Origin: Archangium sp.
GTDB taxonomy: Bacteria; Myxococcota; Myxococcia; Myxococcales; Myxococcaceae
Length of the DNA stretch: 10,751 nt
Assembly (NCBI GenBank): GCA_016793525.1
Contig: JAEUJT010000382.1
Span: forward strand, 1-10,751
Reading direction: 5' to 3'
Below the pieces are notes generated by a model, which saw only the letters and a list, made by a program, of their open reading frames with translations, was not told the origin of the DNA and did no database searches. A program made the position numbers and the translations under genes. Below are positions 1 through 8,628 of this stretch, one piece after another. Numbering within the stretch: position 1 is the stretch's first letter; each line of letters starts with the position of its first letter.

Positions 1-2386
<2,386 letters not shown>

Positions 2387-2398
2387 CCGGGAAGCGCC

Positions 2399-2800
2399 AT
2401 GGCCAAGCTCAACGTCGAGATCGTCACGCCCGAGCGCCGGTTGGCGCAATCGTCAGCTGACGAGGTCATCGCGCCGGGCGCCGATGGGCTCTTCGGCGTG
2501 CGGCCGGGCCACACCCCGTACCTCGCGGCGCTCCAGCCGGGCCCGCTCACGCTGCGCGACGGCGCTGCCACCACCATCTACTTCGTGGCCGGTGGCTTCG
2601 TCGAAGCGGGGCCGCAGCTGGTGCGCGTGCTCGCCGACTCGGCTGAGCTCCAGAAAGACATCGACGTCGAGGCCGCGAAGAAGCGCCTCGCCGAGGCCGA
2701 AGCCGCGGTGAAGTCGCTGCCACTCAACGACCCGAAGCTCGTCGAGCAGAACAGCCGCATCGCCATCGAGAAGAAGCGCCTCGAGCTGGCGAAGAGCTGA
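2399..2800 (+). CDS. atpC: ATP synthase F1 subunit epsilon
   Basis: Epsilon subunit of the F1 central stalk, which couples rotation and, in many bacteria, inhibits ATP hydrolysis. The 133-residue protein has the normal two parts: an N-terminal beta-sandwich (about 1-84, with the family stretches EIVTPERR and ADGLFGVRPGHTP) and a C-terminal helical hairpin (about 88-133, rich in Ala, Glu and Lys). The ATG at 2399 lies 12 bp after atpD, preceded by a modest GGGAAG. The helix-start motif that binds ATP in bacilli and E. coli (I/L-D-x-x-R-A) reads IDVEAA here, so the Arg is absent; ATP sensing by this subunit may be weak or lost (inference). The gene ends 15 bp from the convergent GNAT-type gene, with no clear terminator between. 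Confidence 0.95.
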   Translation: MAKLNVEIVTPERRLAQSSADEVIAPGADGLFGVRPGHTPYLAALQPGPLTLRDGAATTIYFVAGGFVEAGPQLVRVLADSAELQKDIDVEAAKKRLAEAEAAVKSLPLNDPKLVEQNSRIAIEKKRLELAKS

Positions 2801-2815
2801 AGCTCCGTCGCGCAG

Positions 2816-3646
2816 CTATACGTAGACCAGCCGCTGGAGCCGCCGCGCGTGGTACCCCACCTTGCGCGCGATGCCGGCCAGCGAGCTGTTGCTCTCGTCG
2901 ACCCGCAGCGTGAGGCGCGGCAGCGATGACAGCAGGAACCGTGAGATCTGCCCCAAGCACAGCGACGCGTGCCCTTTGTGGCGCTCGTCGGGCACCGTGT
3001 AGAGCCCTTCGATTTCGGCGCCGAACGACGAGCGGGTGCCGATGTCGAGCTTGAACAGCAGCCGGCCCTTCTCCTCGAGCACGTAGGTGCGCTTGGTCTT
3101 CACCCGCTGCCGCACCCGCGCGGGAAAGCCCTCGGGGTCTTCGGCCAGCGCGTTTCTCGAGAGCGTCTCCTGCACACACCCGGCGGCCAACGGCACCAGC
3201 TGCTCGACGTCGGCCTCGGTCGCCAACCGCAGGAGCGGGTTCGTCAGCGGCCCCAGGTCGTCAGGAGACACCGCGAACAGCTGTTGGGTCTTCGAGAACT
3301 TCACCGTCGCGCCGAGCTGCTGCACCAACACATCGACCAGCGCTTTCTCTCCGAGCGACGCCTTGAGTGCCACCGAGGCCGACAGCTTGGCCGCAATCTC
3401 GCCGATGGCGCTCGACGGACCTGCGCTGGGAATGACCAGGCCACCTTCGCCACCGACGAAGACGGCCGCGGTGAGGTCTCCATCGACGAAGCGACCGTGA
3501 AAGGCGAAGGGCGCACGGTCTGGGCCGCACACCACGCCGAACTCGTCGACGAGACCCAGCAGGTAGAGGTTGTGAACCGGGTCTTTGGCCAGCAGCGTCT
3601 TGAGTGCTTCAACGTGGCTGGGGCCCAGGAGCTCGATGACGGCCAT
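2816..3646 (-). CDS. GNAT-family N-acetyltransferase-like protein with extra N-terminal domain
   Basis: The 276-residue product has two halves. The C-terminal half (about 138-276) looks like a GNAT acetyltransferase: a strand EGLYTVP (213-219) followed by ERHKGHA, which fits the acetyl-CoA pyrophosphate-binding R/Q-x-x-G-x-G/A motif, then a helix. A later DESNSSLAGIARKVGY (250-265) resembles the N-x-x-A-x-x-x-Y/F-x-x-x-G-F end motif. The N-terminal half (about 1-130) begins with a NLYLLGLVDEFG stretch and resembles the extra domain of two-part GNAT proteins annotated as DUF4081-type; this is from memory of the family and not tested. The substrate is unknown. The ATG at 3646 gives the N-terminus; no Shine-Dalgarno is evident. 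It is divergent from sixA (98 bp) and convergent with atpC (15 bp), so it is probably monocistronic. Confidence 0.78.
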   Translation of the reverse strand: MAVIELLGPSHVEALKTLLAKDPVHNLYLLGLVDEFGVVCGPDRAPFAFHGRFVDGDLTAAVFVGGEGGLVIPSAGPSSAIGEIAAKLSASVALKASLGEKALVDVLVQQLGATVKFSKTQQLFAVSPDDLGPLTNPLLRLATEADVEQLVPLAAGCVQETLSRNALAEDPEGFPARVRQRVKTKRTYVLEEKGRLLFKLDIGTRSSFGAEIEGLYTVPDERHKGHASLCLGQISRFLLSSLPRLTLRVDESNSSLAGIARKVGYHARRLQRLVYV

Positions 3647-3744
3647 ACGGCGGACGCGCAGCTTACCGTCGTGGCGCGCGGGGCGCGGGCCGAAAAGACG
3701 GGTTTGCCTTGTTCAGACCCTGGCCAGTGGACTACGGCGGCCCA

Positions 3745-4236
3745 GTGAAGGTTTTTCTTATTCGGCATGGCGACGCTGAAGCCGATGCGCCCGAAGGCCT
3801 CGACGACGACTCGCGGGCCCTCACGGCGCGCGCGCGGCACGCCCTGCCGGGGCACTTCGCCGCCCTGGCGAGCCACTTCGGGGCCATCGACCTCATCTTC
3901 ACCAGCCCCCTGGTGCGGGCCGTGCAAACCTCCACCCTGCTCAGTCACGCGCTCTCCTACGAAGGCCCGCTGCGCGCGCAGAAGAACCTCTTCCCCGACG
4001 GCCCGGTGGGCGCCATCGAAGCGCTCCTGGCCCAACACGCCGGCAAGACGGTGGTGCTCGTGGGCCACCAGCCCTCGATGGGCGCGACGGCGGCGCATTT
4101 CCTCGGGTACGCGGCGTTCCCCAAGCCGGTCGCTCCGGGCACCGTCATCGGCATCGAACGGCCCGACGACGCGCCGACCCCGGCCAAGCTGCTCTGCTAC
4201 GCCGCTCCCGGCCAGCCGATTCTCAGCACCCTGTAG
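3745..4236 (+). CDS. sixA: Phosphohistidine phosphatase SixA
   Basis: Small histidine-phosphatase-superfamily enzyme, 163 residues against about 161 in E. coli SixA, which removes phosphate from phosphohistidine on Hpt domains or PTS proteins. The N-terminus has the catalytic RHG (R7-H8-G9) in VFLIRHGDAEADAP. SPLVRAVQTS supplies the second Arg, and VLVGHQPSM the second catalytic His. The GTG start at 3745 is preferred because it puts RHG at residues 7-9 as in E. coli, with GGCGG just upstream. In-frame TTG at 3709 and GTG at 3727 are possible but would add 6-12 poorly fitting residues. cyaY follows after 8 bp on the same strand, suggesting cotranscription. The true target (Hpt protein, PTS, or another) cannot be read from the window. 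Confidence 0.88.
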   Translation: MKVFLIRHGDAEADAPEGLDDDSRALTARARHALPGHFAALASHFGAIDLIFTSPLVRAVQTSTLLSHALSYEGPLRAQKNLFPDGPVGAIEALLAQHAGKTVVLVGHQPSMGATAAHFLGYAAFPKPVAPGTVIGIERPDDAPTPAKLLCYAAPGQPILSTL

Positions 4237-4244
4237 AGGCTCCC

Positions 4245-4595
4245 GTGGCGCTCGACGACTCCGCTTACGAGGCCCAGGTGAAGCTCGCCTTCAAGGCCCT
4301 GGTGACCGCGGCCGACGCGGCCGACCCCGACGCCCTCGAGGCCGACGCCACCGGAGACATGATCACCATCACCGCCACCAAGACGGGCGAGAAGGTCATC
4401 GTCAACACCCAGCGTGCGGTGCACCAGGTGTGGGTCGCCGGCAAAGGCGCGGGCGTGCACTTTTCCCTCTCCGCCGATGGCCGCTGGCTCGACGACAAGG
4501 GCAAGGGCCTCGAGCTGCTGGCGTGGGTCGACGAGTGCGTCGCCGCCGCGACGGGGCAGCACCTGCCGTTCGGCGCCAAGCCGTCAGGCCGCTGA
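4245..4595 (+). CDS. cyaY: Frataxin-like iron protein CyaY
   Basis: Bacterial frataxin, a small cytoplasmic acidic protein that binds iron and modulates IscS during Fe-S cluster assembly. The 116-residue product has an acidic first helix (D4, D5, E9, D24, D27, D29, E32, D34), then the beta-sheet core with the family signature VNTQRAVHQVWVA (residues 53-65; compare the N-x-Q-x-x-x-HQVWLA of E. coli CyaY) and GVHFSLSADGRWLD (70-83). A C-terminal helix closes the fold. The GTG start at 4245 has GAGG five bases upstream (4236-4239), overlapping the sixA stop. Distance and strand suggest an operon with sixA. No isc/suf genes are in the window. The short Gly/Pro/Arg tail (109-116) is likely disordered. 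Confidence 0.85.
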   Translation: MALDDSAYEAQVKLAFKALVTAADAADPDALEADATGDMITITATKTGEKVIVNTQRAVHQVWVAGKGAGVHFSLSADGRWLDDKGKGLELLAWVDECVAAATGQHLPFGAKPSGR

Positions 4596-4611
4596 AACTT
4601 TTTCGCGGCTC

Positions 4612-4626
4612 CCGGGTTTGACCCGG
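4612..4626 (+). other. Perfect hairpin just before the 4628 start codon
   Basis: CCGGGT (4612-4617), loop TTG, ACCCGG (4621-4626): a perfect 6-bp inverted repeat ending two bases before the ATG. No T-run follows it, so it is not a standard intrinsic terminator for sixA-cyaY; the T5 run at 4599-4603 lies before it. It occupies the place where a Shine-Dalgarno should be, so it may dampen translation of the hydrolase or mark a promoter/operator site. Function is not shown. Confidence 0.35.
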
Positions 4627-4627
4627 C

Positions 4628-5740
4628 ATGCGGACCTGGATGCTCCTTGGGGTGATGTGTGCGTGTGGTACCTCGTCGACCGAGGGAGACGCGGGCGTCC
4701 CCCAAGACGCAGGTCCCCCAGGCGACGCGGGCTCCATCGACGACGGAGGGACACCTCCCGACGCCGGGAATCCCTGGGGGCCCGTGGAGCAGGCCGTGCG
4801 CGCGGCGTCGGCCGATGCGGGCGTACCTGACCTGGCGCTCTACGTCTTCGATGCGAACGACCGAGCGGTGTATCGGCTCGAGCTCGGCTCGTTTCGCTCG
4901 AGCGACACCATCGCCGTGGCCAGCTCGTCGAAGTGGATCTCGACCATGGTCATCTTCGACGTCATTCGCCGCGGTCAGCTCTCGCTCGACTCCACCACTG
5001 GTCAGGTCCTCGGGTGGACCGGGCCGCAGAGCGCCATCACGCTGCGCCATCTGCTGAGCTTCACCTCGGGCCTCGAGTCAGAAGCGGCGTGCACGTTGAA
5101 CCCGCTCACCACGCTCGCGGCCTGCGTCGACACCATCAGCGCCGCGCCGTTGGTCGCTGATGCTGGCACGCGCTTCGACTACGGCTCGACGCACCTCCAC
5201 GTCGCCGGGCGAATGGCCGAGGTGGCTTCGGGGAAAAGCTGGGACACGCTCTTCGGCGAGGTGTTGCGTACGCCGCTGCAGCTCGCGCCGACGACCACGT
5301 ATTACGCGCTGCCGAACCAGCAGTTGGGTCAACAGAACCCGCTCCTCGCGGGTGGCCTGCGGGTGACGCCCGACGACTACGCGAAGCTGCTGGCGATGGA
5401 ATTCCACAAGGGCCGCGGGCAGGTCGGCACGCCGGCGCTGTTCGACGAGCAGGCCAAGACGCCCTTCCCCAACGCCATCATCGGCAAGTCGCCCATGCCG
5501 GCGCGCACCTACGACATTCGTTACGGGCTCGGCGCCTGGGTGGAGTGCGACACACCGGCGACGGGCTGCGCGGTGGTCAGCTCTCCGGGCGCGTTCGGCT
5601 TCACCCCGTGGGTCGACCGCGAGCACGGCTACTACGCGATGGTGGCGATGCAGGTGTCGCGCGCGAACAACGGGGTGGTGAATTTCTCCGTCGAGCTCGA
5701 GCAGCAGGTGCAGCCGCGCATCGTCGAGGCCATGCGCTGA
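4628..5740 (+). CDS. Probable lipoprotein serine hydrolase, beta-lactamase/esterase (class C-like) fold
   Basis: A 370-residue exported protein of the penicillin-binding/beta-lactamase superfamily. The short N-terminal hydrophobic leader ends in MCAC, giving a plausible lipobox with C13 as lipidated Cys, although the n-region has just one Arg. Residues 19-65 are a linker with repeated Asp-Ala-Gly and Pro (DAG at 21, 27, 33, 45 and 63). The catalytic domain follows: SSSK (S99 to K102) is the S-x-x-K nucleophile/base motif; LRHLLSFTSGLES (139-151) is the usual post-motif helix; FDYGSTHLHVAGRMAE (183-198) holds the second motif with YGS in place of Y-x-N; SPGAFGFTPWVD (319-330) stands where K-T-G/H-x-G occurs. 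The variant second and third motifs fit esterase or DD-peptidase-like members better than a true beta-lactamase. The ATG at 4628 is forced: TGA lies in frame at 4619. No Shine-Dalgarno is seen. Confidence 0.82.
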   Translation: MRTWMLLGVMCACGTSSTEGDAGVPQDAGPPGDAGSIDDGGTPPDAGNPWGPVEQAVRAASADAGVPDLALYVFDANDRAVYRLELGSFRSSDTIAVASSSKWISTMVIFDVIRRGQLSLDSTTGQVLGWTGPQSAITLRHLLSFTSGLESEAACTLNPLTTLAACVDTISAAPLVADAGTRFDYGSTHLHVAGRMAEVASGKSWDTLFGEVLRTPLQLAPTTTYYALPNQQLGQQNPLLAGGLRVTPDDYAKLLAMEFHKGRGQVGTPALFDEQAKTPFPNAIIGKSPMPARTYDIRYGLGAWVECDTPATGCAVVSSPGAFGFTPWVDREHGYYAMVAMQVSRANNGVVNFSVELEQQVQPRIVEAMR

Positions 5741-5791
5741 CCGCGGAAACTGTGCCGTGATTTCACCCGGTGCGTGCTCAGGTGCGCGCCC

Positions 5792-6706
5792 ATGGCCCCA
5801 CCTCTCCCGTTCCGCCGCTTCACGCACCCCGACGGCCGCGTGTGGGAAATTCGCCAAAACGGCAAAGTCCTCGAGCTGCGCATCGGCACCGACGGCGACA
5901 CCGTAGAGCGCCGCCGCCCCTTCGACGCGCCGGTGTTCGCCGCCGCCGAGCTCGACGTGCAGGTTCGCGAGCAGCTGGCCGAGGGCTTCTCTGAGCACAC
6001 GCCACCGGGGTGGACCAGCCGGCTCAACGAGCTCATCGCGGTGTGGGAAGCCGACGACCCGGGCTTCGACGTCGACGTGCTCCGCGGGCAGGTGCTGGCC
6101 CACGGAGACGAAGCGGCGAAGGCAGCCATCGACCACCTGGCTTGGCTCGAAGAAGGCCAGCCGCGCGACCCCGCCACCGCGCACGCCTGGTTCGTGGCGA
6201 ACGCCGAAACGGCCCTGGGCGCGCTGGTGCTGGCGCTGCGGTACCCCGACCCGCGAGTGCTCGAGAACGTCGATTCCGTGCTGGCCGAGCTCAAGCGGCC
6301 CGAGGTGATCGAAGGTTTGCTGAGCGTCGTCGAGCACCCTCCGGCGGAGTCGCGCCCCTCGCACATGCCGCTGGTCGCGCTCAAGGCGCTGGGCAAGCCC
6401 GACTCCGACACCGCGCTGCGCCTCATTCATGCGCTCGACCACGACGACGACCGGTCCCGCGTCGTCGCTGCGCAGCTGCTGGCGGAGTTCTCCGATGACG
6501 ACGGGTTCTTCGCCGCGCTGTGGGAACGCCGGGCCGCCGCGCGCGAGGTCGATGGCTTGTGCTGGGCGATGCTCCGCGCCGCCGAGGTGCGCCGCGACGC
6601 CGAGCTGCGCGACTTCTTGCGGTGGATGCAAAAGAGCCCCCGCTTCCGTGACAACGGCTACCCCGAGCGGCTCGGCGACGCGCTGGCCCGCCTCAAGAAC
6701 CGCTGA
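5792..6706 (+). CDS. WGR-like and HEAT-like repeat protein of unknown function
   Basis: The 304-residue protein has no signal peptide. Residues about 8-66 resemble a WGR domain: VWEIRQNGKVLELRIGTDG, then a basic turn, PFDAP and an amphipathic helix ending REQLAEGF, the place of the family's EKLxKGY. The Trp-Gly-Arg signature itself is replaced by LRIG, so it is a degenerate member. From about 90 to 300 the chain is a series of paired helices with Ala/Leu spacing and D-x-D turns (for example RSRVVAAQLLAEFSDDDG, 221-238), as in HEAT-like solenoids used for protein binding. WGR domains elsewhere bind nucleic acid or act in PARP-like proteins; no such activity is shown here. ATG at 5792 is chosen for the AGG upstream; an in-frame GTG at 5774 would add six residues. 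The gene lies 51 bp after the hydrolase. Confidence 0.72.
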   Translation: MAPPLPFRRFTHPDGRVWEIRQNGKVLELRIGTDGDTVERRRPFDAPVFAAAELDVQVREQLAEGFSEHTPPGWTSRLNELIAVWEADDPGFDVDVLRGQVLAHGDEAAKAAIDHLAWLEEGQPRDPATAHAWFVANAETALGALVLALRYPDPRVLENVDSVLAELKRPEVIEGLLSVVEHPPAESRPSHMPLVALKALGKPDSDTALRLIHALDHDDDRSRVVAAQLLAEFSDDDGFFAALWERRAAAREVDGLCWAMLRAAEVRRDAELRDFLRWMQKSPRFRDNGYPERLGDALARLKNR

Positions 6707-6871
6707 ACGACTCACTTTCGGGGCCGCGGGCTGGAGCAATGGGCGGCACCATCTTGCAAGGGCCGTGGTCGTCGCCGAAGCGACGAGGCGCTTCAACCAT
6801 CGATGAGCTGGTGCGCGTAAGCCGGCACGACACGCGCGGCGGGCACAACGTCTGCCCGCGGAAAAAAGGAG
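6707..6871. other. Non-coding gap with nested inverted repeats between convergent genes
   Basis: 165 bp separate the WGR/HEAT-like gene and truA, whose 3' ends face each other. The strongest element is a 7-bp perfect hairpin with a CGAA loop (TCGTCGC 6769-6775, GCGACGA 6780-6786). Around it GCACCA (6746-6751) pairs with TGGTGC (6809-6814), and outermost CCGCGGGC (6724-6731) pairs with GCCCGCGG (6854-6861). The last arm can instead pair with GCGGGC (6839-6844). An A6 run follows at 6862-6867. No T-run follows the hairpins in the direction needed for either gene, so they are not standard intrinsic terminators. A small RNA, a Rho-region structure or chance pairing in GC-rich DNA are all possible. 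Confidence 0.4.
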
Positions 6872-7633
6872 TCACCTGTCCACGTCGGTGCGCGGCCAAC
6901 GGAAGTCGGCGCGCTCGGCGGCGGTGAAGGGATCACTCGCTTCCGAATACCCGACGCTCCACAGCGTCAGCGGCTCGGGCGCGGCGATGGGGCAGTGAAA
7001 GTTCCGCTGGAGGGTGAGTCCGGCGTTCATCACCTCGAGGTCGAGCTCACCGCGCGCGACGGCCGTGATGGCCGCCACCAGCATTCGCACCATGTGGCGC
7101 GCGAAGCCCTCACCGACGAAGCGCAGCGTTACCGTGGAGCCTTCGTTCAGCACCTCGACTGAGGTCACCGTGCGCAACTGCTCCGCGCTGGTCTTGAAGT
7201 GAAAGACCTTGAAGTTGCGCGTGCCGGGAATCAGCGCCGCGGCGCTCCGGAGCCGCTCGAGGTCTCCTGCGTTCTCGCGCGACACGACGTACCGGTACTC
7301 CTTGGCCTCAGCGCTCCACGCGGCGTGGAAGCCCGGCGCTCGCTCACGGGCCAGGTGAATGCCGAGGTCTGGCGGCAGAAACGCGTTCAGCCTTGCCGGG
7401 AGCGAATCGACCTCCACCTCTCGCGACACGCGGCCGCTGAGCACCTGCATGCGCGCGCTGACGCCCTTGTCGGTGCGACCCGCCACCACCGGGTTGCGCG
7501 ACAGCCCCGCACGAGCGAACGCCCGCAGCAGCTCGCCTTGTACGGTGCGGAGGTCGCCCTGACGTTGGTACCCGTGGAACCCCGCTCCGCGGTACCAGCA
7601 CCAGAGCGCGACGATGCGAAACGGGCCCGACAT
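6872..7633 (-). CDS. truA: tRNA pseudouridine(38-40) synthase TruA
   Basis: TruA converts uridines 38-40 of the tRNA anticodon arm to pseudouridine. The 253-residue product starts with the family pattern WCWYRGAGFHGYQRQG. It has the catalytic loop AGRTDKGVSA with the nucleophile D55 (numbered from ATG 7633), the Tyr-bearing KEYRYVV strand (about 111-117), GTRNFKVF (about 137-144) and the C-terminal GFARHMVRMLVAA. Length is close to the usual 245-270. The start is ambiguous: GTG at 7636 directly precedes ATG at 7633. ATG is preferred because it forms the TGATG overlap with the stop of the upstream gene, implying translational coupling. It is the last gene of the leftward tsf-pyrH-frr group. 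The position next to a translation operon fits its role. Confidence 0.93.
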   Translation of the reverse strand: MSGPFRIVALWCWYRGAGFHGYQRQGDLRTVQGELLRAFARAGLSRNPVVAGRTDKGVSARMQVLSGRVSREVEVDSLPARLNAFLPPDLGIHLARERAPGFHAAWSAEAKEYRYVVSRENAGDLERLRSAAALIPGTRNFKVFHFKTSAEQLRTVTSVEVLNEGSTVTLRFVGEGFARHMVRMLVAAITAVARGELDLEVMNAGLTLQRNFHCPIAAPEPLTLWSVGYSEASDPFTAAERADFRWPRTDVDR

Positions 7634-8628
7634 CACCCCATGGAGATGCGGCTGCGCTTGCTCGTCTGCCCAGACAGCGGCGCGATCTCGGCGCGGCCAC
7701 CGCCGGCGTCTTGCGCCATTTTCATCGCCGCCGTGGCGTCGCGCACCAGCGCCCCGAAGCTCACCTGCAGCGTCGGCGTCAGCTTTGGGTCATAGCTGGC
7801 GATTCCGATCGACGCCGTGCCCCCAGGGAAGGTGGCGATCTGCGCGAGCCGCTTGAGCGCGCGGTCTGCCACCGTCACCGAGCCCTGGCGTGGGGTGTGC
7901 GGCAAGAAGACGAGGTACTTGTCTTCGCCGAACGACACCGCCACGTCGATGTCGCGGATCAGCTTGCCCAGCGCCGGCAGCACCTCGGCGCGAATCGCAG
8001 CGCGGCGCGCTTCGGGATCTGGCTGGCTCATCAGAAACGAGTCGAGCTTGTCGAAGCCGAGAATCATCAGCGCCAGCGGGTACTGGTACCGCTTGCTGCG
8101 CTTCACCTCGACCAGCATGAACTTCTTGAAGAAGGCCTCGTCGCCCACGTTGAGGCCGGCCAGTGGAGGCGGCGGCGCGGCGGGCTTCGGCTCGGGCGGC
8201 GGAGGCGTCGGCGCGGCCTTGAGCTGCTCTACGTCGGCCTCGAGCTGCACGATGCGCGTCTTCAACTCGCGCACCTTCAGCACCGTGCGCACCGCAGCCA
8301 CCACCGCGGCCTTCTTCAGCGGGCCGACCAACAGCGAATCAGCGCCGTGCTGCCACGCGCGATCGGCCGCGTGTTCTTCTTCGGGCGGGTAGACCAACAC
8401 CACGCCGGTGGGCACGCCAAGCCGCCGAATCTGCGCGCACAGCGCCTCACCGTCGAACGAGCTCGAGACCGCGGCCACCACCACGTCGGGCGGGCGCGCG
8501 CGTACGAGCTGCACGGCCTCGTCGAGGAAATGCGCGAACTGCACCTCGGCAAGCCCGTCGAGGAACTTGCGCAACGCCGCCGAAATGGGCGCCGACGGCT
8601 CGGCGACGAGCACGCGCGTCGTACTCAC
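7633..8628 (-). CDS. Pseudo-receiver / degenerate GGDEF protein
   Basis: 331 residues, cytoplasmic. Residues about 4-117 have the alternating pattern of a response-regulator receiver, but every switch residue is missing or changed. The acidic pair is A9-E10, the phospho-acceptor position in DVVVAAV is A53, and the Lys of the usual K-P is G102 (VGP). Residues 118-138 form a short coiled coil, 139-157 a Pro-rich linker. Residues about 163-318 resemble a GGDEF domain: MILGFDKLDSF (188-198) replaces the D-x-D-x-F-K stretch and GEDKY (234-238) replaces GGDEF, so catalytic Glu is Lys and cyclase activity is unlikely. Function is unknown; a scaffold or ligand-sensing role is inferred. The GTG start (8626-8628) overlaps the frr stop as GTGA, and its TGA stop overlaps the truA start, so it is tightly coupled to both. 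Confidence 0.8.
   Translation of the reverse strand: MSTTRVLVAEPSAPISAALRKFLDGLAEVQFAHFLDEAVQLVRARPPDVVVAAVSSSFDGEALCAQIRRLGVPTGVVLVYPPEEEHAADRAWQHGADSLLVGPLKKAAVVAAVRTVLKVRELKTRIVQLEADVEQLKAAPTPPPPEPKPAAPPPPLAGLNVGDEAFFKKFMLVEVKRSKRYQYPLALMILGFDKLDSFLMSQPDPEARRAAIRAEVLPALGKLIRDIDVAVSFGEDKYLVFLPHTPRQGSVTVADRALKRLAQIATFPGGTASIGIASYDPKLTPTLQVSFGALVRDATAAMKMAQDAGGGRAEIAPLSGQTSKRSRISMG

Noticed and set aside
2794..2805. GAGCT-GA-AGCTC inverted repeat at the atpC stop as a terminator
   Set aside because: A 5-bp stem with a 2-base loop cannot form fully, and no T-run follows.
3647..3744. Sigma-70-type promoters in the divergent spacer between the GNAT-like gene and sixA
   Set aside because: A promoter is expected here, but no pair of -35 and -10 boxes with proper spacing stood out on either strand (TTGCCT at 3704 lacks a matching -10).
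5078..6796. Long open frame on the minus strand (572 codons) across the hydrolase and the WGR/HEAT-like gene
   Set aside because: It is antisense to two plausible genes, crosses the spacer between them, and its product is compositionally biased.
6839..6859. Hairpin GCGGGC/GCCCGC as an intrinsic terminator of truA or of the plus-strand gene
   Set aside because: The loop is 9 bases. The A6 run sits on the wrong side: for truA the T-run precedes the hairpin, and for the plus-strand gene no T-run follows.
6707..6871. tRNA gene or attachment site in the gap between the convergent genes
   Set aside because: No GTTCGA-type T-loop, anticodon arm or acceptor stem could be found on either strand.
6739..6927. 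Small plus-strand open frame (62 codons) in the gap before truA
   Set aside because: It overlaps the truA 3' end by 56 bases, the GGAG before it is only two bases from the ATG, and the product ends in an Arg-rich run. It has no support as a gene.
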